A DNA stretch of 10,245 nt, from NCBI GenBank assembly GCA_944393455.1, contig CALYAH010000017.1, positions 1-10,245 on the forward strand. The letters are read 5' to 3'. Every line of letters starts with the position of its first letter. The first letter of the stretch is position 1. The notes beneath the pieces are model-generated. The model had not been told where the DNA came from, made no database searches, and saw nothing but the letters and a program-made list of their open reading frames with translations. Source of the DNA: an uncultured Clostridia bacterium (GTDB lineage Bacteria; Bacillota; Clostridia; TANB77; CAG-508). Positions 5,717 to 10,245 of the stretch are shown here, one piece after another. Both the position numbers and the translations under genes were made by a program.

Positions 5717-8700
5717 ATGAGTGAAGTAAAATGGACAAATGAACAAAAAGATGCTATTTACAAAAAAGGTTCTAATATATTAGTAGCTGCTGCTGCTGGG
5801 AGTGGAAAGACCGCAGTTTTAGTTGAAAGGATTATTAATAAAATTATAAATGAAAAAGTAGATATTGATAAATTATTAGTAGTTACTTTTACAAATGCTG
5901 CTGCTTCTGAGATGAGAGAAAGAGTGTTAGATGCTATTTATAAAAAACTTGCAGAAGATCCAGAAAATGAAAATTTACAAAGACAAGTTACTTTACTAAA
6001 TAAAGCAAGTATTTGTACAATAGATTCTTTTTGTTTAGAAGTAGTAAGAAATAATTTTTATGAATTAGACAATTTGTCTCCTAATTTTAGAATAGCAGAT
6101 ACAACAGAAATTGAATTATTGAAACAAGAGGTCATTGAAGAAATTTTTGAGAAAAAATATGAGGAAGATGATGAAGATTTTACAAAATTAATTAATACAT
6201 ATACAAGTTATCGCGATGATACACCTCTAAAAGATTTGATTTTAAAAATATATACTTATATTCAAAGTAACCCATTTCCAGAAAAGTGGCTAGATGAAAA
6301 AATAGAAATGTTTAATATAAAAGAAAAACTAGAAGAAGATTTTGCGGTTACAACATGGGGAAAAGAACTGTTACAAGAAGTAGAAGAAGAATTAATTGAT
6401 AGTATTACATCTTTAGAAAATATAGAAAGAAAACTTGCATTAAATCCAGATTTAGAAAAGTTTTGGCAAACGATTAGAAATGATATTGATATGTTACAGG
6501 GGCTAAAAAACAACTTAAATAGTTGGGATAGAGCATATCAAATTAATCAAACTTTAAAATTTGTAACATGGCCAAGGCAAAAAGTAGAATCTGAAATAAA
6601 AGAAGAAGCGAAACAAGTTCGTGATGATATAAAAAAGAAACTAGCCAAGATACTAGATAAAATTTTAATTTATGATTCAAAACAAGCAAATCAAGATATT
6701 TATGACATGTATGAAATATTAACAAGATTGAAAAACATGATATTAGAATTTAACAAAGAGTTTTCAAAACATAAAAGAGATAAAAATATTGTTGATTTTA
6801 ATGACATTGAACATTTTGCCTTAAAGATTTTATTAAAAGAAGAGAATGGGCATATAATACCATCAGATGTGGCAAAACGATATCAAGAAAAATATACAGA
6901 GATAGCAATTGATGAATATCAAGATAGTAATTTAGTACAAGAATATATTTTAAATTCAGTATCAAATAAAAATAATATATTTATGGTAGGAGATGTAAAA
7001 CAAAGTATTTATAAATTTCGCCAAGCTATGCCAGAACTTTTTTTAAACAAGTATGAAACATATAAAATAAAAGATAAAAAAACAAATAAGGATAATCTAA
7101 AGATACAATTGTTTAAAAATTTCAGAAGTAGAGATAATATATTGGGATTTACTAATTTAATATTCCAAGACATAATGAGTAATTTAGTGGGAGAAATTGA
7201 ATATAATGAAGACGAATATTTAAATTTAGGTGCCGATTATTCAGAAAGTAACCAAGATTTAAGCACAGAAATAGATATAATTGATTTAGCAGAAGAAGAG
7301 TTAGAAGAAAAAGAAGAGGATATAAAAGAAAATTCAGAAGAGGAAGAAGAAAGAGTAGAAAACATTGAGTTAGAAGCACGATTTGTAGCTAATAGAATCA
7401 AGGAATTAATAGATAATAAGTTTCAAGTATGGGATAGAAAGAAAAATAAATATAGAGATATAGAATACAGGGATATTGTTGTTTTACTTAGATCAACTTC
7501 TAATGTAGCTCCAGTTTATGAGCAAGAAATTTTGAATTTAGAGATGCCAGTATTTTCTGACAGCTCACAAGAATATTTGGATTCAATTGAGATACAAACA
7601 ATAATGAGTTTATTAAAAATTATTGATAATCCAATACAAGATATTCCATTAGTTAGTGTGTTAAGGTCATCAATAGGAGGTTTCACAGATGATGAATTAG
7701 TACAAATTAGATTATCTGATTCTTATGATAATTTTTATACTTGTATGCAAAAAGCAATGATAGATGTAGAAAAACCATTAAAAGAAAAGATAGAAAAATT
7801 TTTTGCTAATTTAGATAAATGGAGAGAAGAACAAGAATATTTAGCATTAGATGAGTTGATTTGGAAAATCTATTTAGATACAGGTTTTTATAATTATGTT
7901 GGACTAATGCCAAATGGAGAATTAAGACAAGCTAATTTGAAAATACTATTTCAAAAAGCAAAACAGTATGAAAGTGCAAATTTTAAAGGATTATATAATT
8001 TCATTAACTTTATTGACAAACTAAAATTAAGTAGCGGAGATTTAGGTTCTGCTAAATTAATAGGAGAAAATGACAATGTTATAAGGATTATGAGTATTCA
8101 TAAAAGTAAAGGACTAGAATTTCCAGTTGTAGTTTTAGCTAGTACAGGAAAGCAATTTAATTTGATGGATTTAAATCAAAATGTACTAATTCATCAAGAA
8201 ATGGGAATTGGTGTAAAATACATTGATTATGAAAAACAAATACAATATGATACTTTAAGTAAAGCAGCCATAAGAAATAAAATTCTTGTCGAGACTCTTT
8301 CAGAAGAGATGAGGATACTTTATGTTGCGTTAACAAGAGCAAAAGAAAAATTAATTATAACAGGGATTACAAAAGATTATATAAAAGAAGCAACCAAGAT
8401 GATAGAACAAGTAAATCGATATTCAAAATGTGGTAATAAAATTAATCCAATTTTGGTAAAGAAATATAAAAAATATTTAGATTGGATTTTACTTGTTTAT
8501 CAATATGAAAAAGATAAAGTAGAAGATATGATTAATTTAAATATTCTAAAAAGACAAGAGATATTAGAGCGTTTTAAGAAATTAGAGAAAGAAAATGTTG
8601 ATGTTATTGAAATATTAGAAAATAAAGAATGTAGCGATGGAAACTTGAAAAAGATAGAAGAAGTATTAAATTATACTTATCCTCATGAATTGGCTACTAC

Positions 8701-9328
8701 TATTCCAACTAAAACATCGGTTACAAATATAAAACAAATGCAATCTAAAACAGAAATAGAAAAACAAATAGAGTTTCCAAAACCAAAATTCTTGAAAGAA
8801 GATAAAGAAGAAAAACTAACAGGTGCCCAAAAAGGAACTTTAGTACATTTATGTATGCAAAAGTTAAATGAAAAAATTGAATATAATTTGGATAGTATAA
8901 AAGAACTTATTAAAAGTTTAGTGGAAAAAGAAATTATAACTCAAAAAGAAGCGGATAATATAAATCCATTTAAAATTTTAGAATTTACAAAATCAAATAT
9001 TTGGCAAGAACTAAAACAAGCAAAAGAAATTCAAAGAGAAAAGCCATTTTATACTAATATTTCAGCTAAAGAGATATATAACGAAGAAATAGAAGAAAAC
9101 ATTTTAGTACAAGGTATTATTGATTTATACTATATTGATAAAGATGATAATTTGATTTTAGTAGATTACAAAACAGATTATGTTGAAAAAGGAAAAGAAG
9201 ATGAATTAGTAAGACAATATAGTAAACAGTTAGAGATTTACCAAAGAGCTTTAGAAGAAGCTTTAAACAGAAAAGTTATAAGAAAATATATTTACTCGGT
9301 TTATTTAGGAAAAGCTTTTGCAATATAA
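5717..9328 (+). CDS. addA: ATP-dependent helicase/nuclease subunit A (AddA)
   Basis: The 1203-residue protein has the length and order of Firmicute AddA, which with AddB resects double-strand ends for recombination in the cytoplasm. The N-terminal UvrD-like SF1A helicase shows TNEQ (7-10), Walker A GSGKT (28-32), FTNAAASEM, TIDSF, Walker B DEYQD (399-403), GDVKQS (425-430), NFRSR, HKSKGLEFP (from His795) and YVALTRAKE (869-877). The C-terminal RecB-type nuclease shows His1044 in GTLVH, Asp1136 in GIID and D1150-Y-K1152, so both activities look intact. Residues 526-549 are a very acidic insert (15 of 24 Asp/Glu). I start at ATG 5717, eight bases after AAAGGAG (5702-5708). The upstream GTG at 5669 has no binding site and lies about 3 nt from the predicted transcript start. 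addB, usually directly upstream, is absent; a divergent ATPase gene is there instead. Confidence 0.96.
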   Translation: MSEVKWTNEQKDAIYKKGSNILVAAAAGSGKTAVLVERIINKIINEKVDIDKLLVVTFTNAAASEMRERVLDAIYKKLAEDPENENLQRQVTLLNKASICTIDSFCLEVVRNNFYELDNLSPNFRIADTTEIELLKQEVIEEIFEKKYEEDDEDFTKLINTYTSYRDDTPLKDLILKIYTYIQSNPFPEKWLDEKIEMFNIKEKLEEDFAVTTWGKELLQEVEEELIDSITSLENIERKLALNPDLEKFWQTIRNDIDMLQGLKNNLNSWDRAYQINQTLKFVTWPRQKVESEIKEEAKQVRDDIKKKLAKILDKILIYDSKQANQDIYDMYEILTRLKNMILEFNKEFSKHKRDKNIVDFNDIEHFALKILLKEENGHIIPSDVAKRYQEKYTEIAIDEYQDSNLVQEYILNSVSNKNNIFMVGDVKQSIYKFRQAMPELFLNKYETYKIKDKKTNKDNLKIQLFKNFRSRDNILGFTNLIFQDIMSNLVGEIEYNEDEYLNLGADYSESNQDLSTEIDIIDLAEEELEEKEEDIKENSEEEEERVENIELEARFVANRIKELIDNKFQVWDRKKNKYRDIEYRDIVVLLRSTSNVAPVYEQEILNLEMPVFSDSSQEYLDSIEIQTIMSLLKIIDNPIQDIPLVSVLRSSIGGFTDDELVQIRLSDSYDNFYTCMQKAMIDVEKPLKEKIEKFFANLDKWREEQEYLALDELIWKIYLDTGFYNYVGLMPNGELRQANLKILFQKAKQYESANFKGLYNFINFIDKLKLSSGDLGSAKLIGENDNVIRIMSIHKSKGLEFPVVVLASTGKQFNLMDLNQNVLIHQEMGIGVKYIDYEKQIQYDTLSKAAIRNKILVETLSEEMRILYVALTRAKEKLIITGITKDYIKEATKMIEQVNRYSKCGNKINPILVKKYKKYLDWILLVYQYEKDKVEDMINLNILKRQEILERFKKLEKENVDVIEILENKECSDGNLKKIEEVLNYTYPHELATTIPTKTSVTNIKQMQSKTEIEKQIEFPKPKFLKEDKEEKLTGAQKGTLVHLCMQKLNEKIEYNLDSIKELIKSLVEKEIITQKEADNINPFKILEFTKSNIWQELKQAKEIQREKPFYTNISAKEIYNEEIEENILVQGIIDLYYIDKDDNLILVDYKTDYVEKGKEDELVRQYSKQLEIYQRALEEALNRKVIRKYIYSVYLGKAFAI

Positions 9329-9361
9329 AATGAGTAAGATATAGCATCTTACTCATTTTTT
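9327..9361. terminator. Bidirectional terminator filling the gap between addA and the convergent small gene
   Basis: A perfect 14-bp stem (9327-9340 with 9346-9359) with a 5-nt loop is followed by T residues to 9361 on the plus strand and preceded by an A run that becomes the T tract on the minus strand. The TAA of addA (9326-9328) overlaps its left base. The minus-strand TAA (9351-9349) lies in its right arm. The 20-bp intergenic gap is entirely hairpin. Confidence 0.88.
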
Positions 9362-9636
9362 CCATAAACAATAAATGTACTACCACCTTTATTATTTATG
9401 GCTATGAAATTGTGTTCATAGAACATGGGAAGTTGCACATTATTAAATGCGTCATATAAATATCCCAGTGTTCCATTATGTTGAAAAGTAGTCTTTATAA
9501 AACTATACAATGCTTTTTCATCTTTTGGTGATACATTGAAAAATTTCAATTCAATTTTTTTCTCATCATTGCTTTTAATAGTTTTATATAGAACAGCCTC
9601 TTCAATAATTTTTGCATAAGTTGCATTTTTTTTCAT
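9349..9636 (-). CDS. Small protein of unknown function (95 aa)
   Basis: I do not recognise this protein. It has no signal peptide, membrane segment, Cys cluster or catalytic motif that I can see. It is a mixed-charge soluble polypeptide: a probable N-terminal helix (KKNATYAKIIEEAVLYKTI), a charged middle (NDEKKIELKFFNVSPKDEKALYSFIKTTF) and a Gly/aromatic C-terminal half ending FIAINNKGGSTFIVYGKNE. It is very likely real: ATG 9636 follows AAAGGAG (9653-9647) by 10 bases, a near-consensus promoter lies just upstream, and its stop is set inside a shared terminator. It is divergent from the gene at 9878 and convergent with addA, so neither neighbour suggests a function. Confidence 0.8.
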   Translation of the reverse strand: MKKNATYAKIIEEAVLYKTIKSNDEKKIELKFFNVSPKDEKALYSFIKTTFQHNGTLGYLYDAFNNVQLPMFYEHNFIAINNKGGSTFIVYGKNE

Positions 9637-9681
9637 AGTTGTTATTCTCCTTTCTGCAATTGCACTTTTGCATACACCTAT

Positions 9682-9710
9682 ATTATAGCATAATTTACAT
9701 AAAATTTCAA
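9682..9710 (-). promoter_or_regulatory. Near-consensus sigma-A promoter of the 95-aa gene
   Basis: Minus-strand TTGAAA (9710-9705), a 17-bp spacer and TATAAT (9687-9682) preceded by TGC as an extended -10. The start near 9675 gives a leader of about 39 nt that contains the palindrome TGCAATTGCA (9655-9664) just before the ribosome binding site. Confidence 0.8.
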
Positions 9711-9721
9711 AAAAGGTATGA

Positions 9722-9784
9722 CAAATTATATAAAAGTAGAAAAATTATATATAAGAATATAAAAAGAGCAAGTCATATAATTTG
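9722..9784. repeat. 10-bp inverted repeat in the divergent intergenic region
   Basis: CAAATTATAT (9722-9731) and ATATAATTTG (9775-9784) are exact reverse complements 43 bp apart, between two divergent promoters. In DNA this AT-rich it could be chance. Otherwise 9711-9813 holds nothing I can identify. Confidence 0.3.
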
Positions 9785-9813
9785 CAAAGCCAAGCCAAAT
9801 AAAGGAAAAAATA

Positions 9814-9842
9814 TTGAAAAATAGCCTAATACCTGTTATAAT
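9814..9842 (+). promoter_or_regulatory. Near-consensus sigma-A promoter of the gene at 9878
   Basis: TTGAAA (9814-9819), a 17-bp spacer and TATAAT (9837-9842) preceded by TGT as an extended -10. The predicted start near 9849 gives a leader of about 29 nt carrying GGAGA (9866-9870). Confidence 0.8.
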
Positions 9843-9877
9843 ATAAAGGAAGAGTAAAAAGAAATGGAGAATAAATT

Positions 9878-10245
9878 ATGGATAGAATGAAAACATTTTT
9901 AATATATGCTATATGTATCGTACTATTTTTTATCTTATCAGAATTCTTAATTAATGTAAGTTTAAACGCCTCTTATAAAGATATGACTAGAAGAGATAAT
10001 ATAGAGCAAGTGCAAATAACGGAAGCGCAATCAACACTGGTAAATGGTAAGGTTAAGGGGACTATTAAGAATTCAGAACAAGATTATTTAACAGGAAAAT
10101 ATGTAAGAGTTGACTTTTATTCTAAAAGAGACAATATGGTAGGTACAAAATATATTACAATAGAAACAACAGAAAACATGACAAGTCAAGATTTTAGTTT
10201 TTATTTCGAATTACAAGATGTTACATCTTATGAGGTTTCAATTGT
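9878..10245 (+). CDS. Membrane-anchored protein with an extracellular FxLYD-like domain, 3' end missing
   Basis: The frame from ATG 9878 is open to the window edge (122 codons visible). MDRMK is followed by one hydrophobic helix (about residues 6-30, LIYAICIVLFFILSEFLINV) without a lipobox, which suggests an uncleaved N-terminal anchor with the rest outside the cell. From about residue 50, ITEAQSTLVNGKVKGTIKNS, then GKYVRVDFYSKRDNMVGTKYI and MTSQDFSFYFEL, follows the pattern of small FxLYD-type beta-sandwich domains (N-G-x-v-x-G-x-i-x-N, then v-x-v-x-F-Y-s). Function is unknown for most of these. GGAG (9866-9869) eight bases before the ATG and a consensus promoter support the start. The domain name is a pattern-based guess; the membrane anchor is clear. 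Confidence 0.75.
   Translation, partial: MDRMKTFLIYAICIVLFFILSEFLINVSLNASYKDMTRRDNIEQVQITEAQSTLVNGKVKGTIKNSEQDYLTGKYVRVDFYSKRDNMVGTKYITIETTENMTSQDFSFYFELQDVTSYEVSI

Noticed and set aside
9639..9824. Plus-strand 61-codon open frame
   Set aside because: It starts inside the ribosome-binding and promoter region of the minus-strand 95-aa gene, has no binding site of its own, gives an unconvincing composition, and ends in the -35 box of the next gene.
1..10245. CRISPR array, phage genes, IS element, tRNA or rRNA, toxin-antitoxin or defence cluster
   Set aside because: I found no regularly spaced repeats, transposase or integrase motifs, or cloverleaf/rRNA sequence. The genes are mostly recognisable single housekeeping or envelope genes, and the only small unknown gene has no paired partner.

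Overview
The window is strongly AT-rich chromosomal DNA that looks like a Gram-positive Clostridia-type Firmicute, possibly an uncultured gut lineage. The evidence is A/T-ending codons, AAAGGAG-type ribosome binding sites, TTGAAA/TATAAT promoters with 17-bp spacers, hairpin-plus-T-tract terminators, a Gram-positive lipoprotein signal, and an AddA-type (not RecB-type) recombination nuclease. TGA is used as a stop codon (end of the P-type ATPase), so the genetic code is standard. Every gene looks intact apart from the two cut by the window edges.

Layout. 1-1095 (+): 3' part of an ABC exporter half-transporter, closed by a terminator. 1214-1837 (+): predicted lipoprotein of the DUF5052 type, with its own promoter and terminator. 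1989-2525 (+): ferritin-like diiron/dimanganese protein whose Shine-Dalgarno sits inside a 16-bp hairpin. It ends in a bidirectional terminator shared with the convergent gene 2542-3207 (-), a Bax-inhibitor-1/YetJ-family membrane protein. Behind that on the same strand is a CtpE-like cation P-type ATPase (3302-5572). The ATPase and the next gene, addA (5717-9328, +), diverge from an unusually symmetric back-to-back promoter pair. addA converges on a small unrecognised gene (9349-9636, -) through a terminator that fills the whole gap. After a 241-bp promoter-containing gap, a membrane-anchored extracellular-domain protein starts at 9878 and runs off the window end.

How the genes fit together. 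Most look like independent housekeeping or envelope units with their own promoters. The one plausible functional pair is the BI-1-family protein (family known for calcium leak) and the CtpE-like ATPase (family linked to calcium transport), which may together handle Ca2+. addA stands without its usual partner addB in view.

I see no CRISPR array, phage gene, IS transposase, tRNA or rRNA, and no clear undescribed multi-gene system. The most unusual material is regulatory: the mirror-symmetric divergent promoter (5599-5659), the RBS-sequestering hairpin (1945-1983) and a solitary GAGACA/TGTCTC palindrome that forms most of the addA leader (5670-5701).
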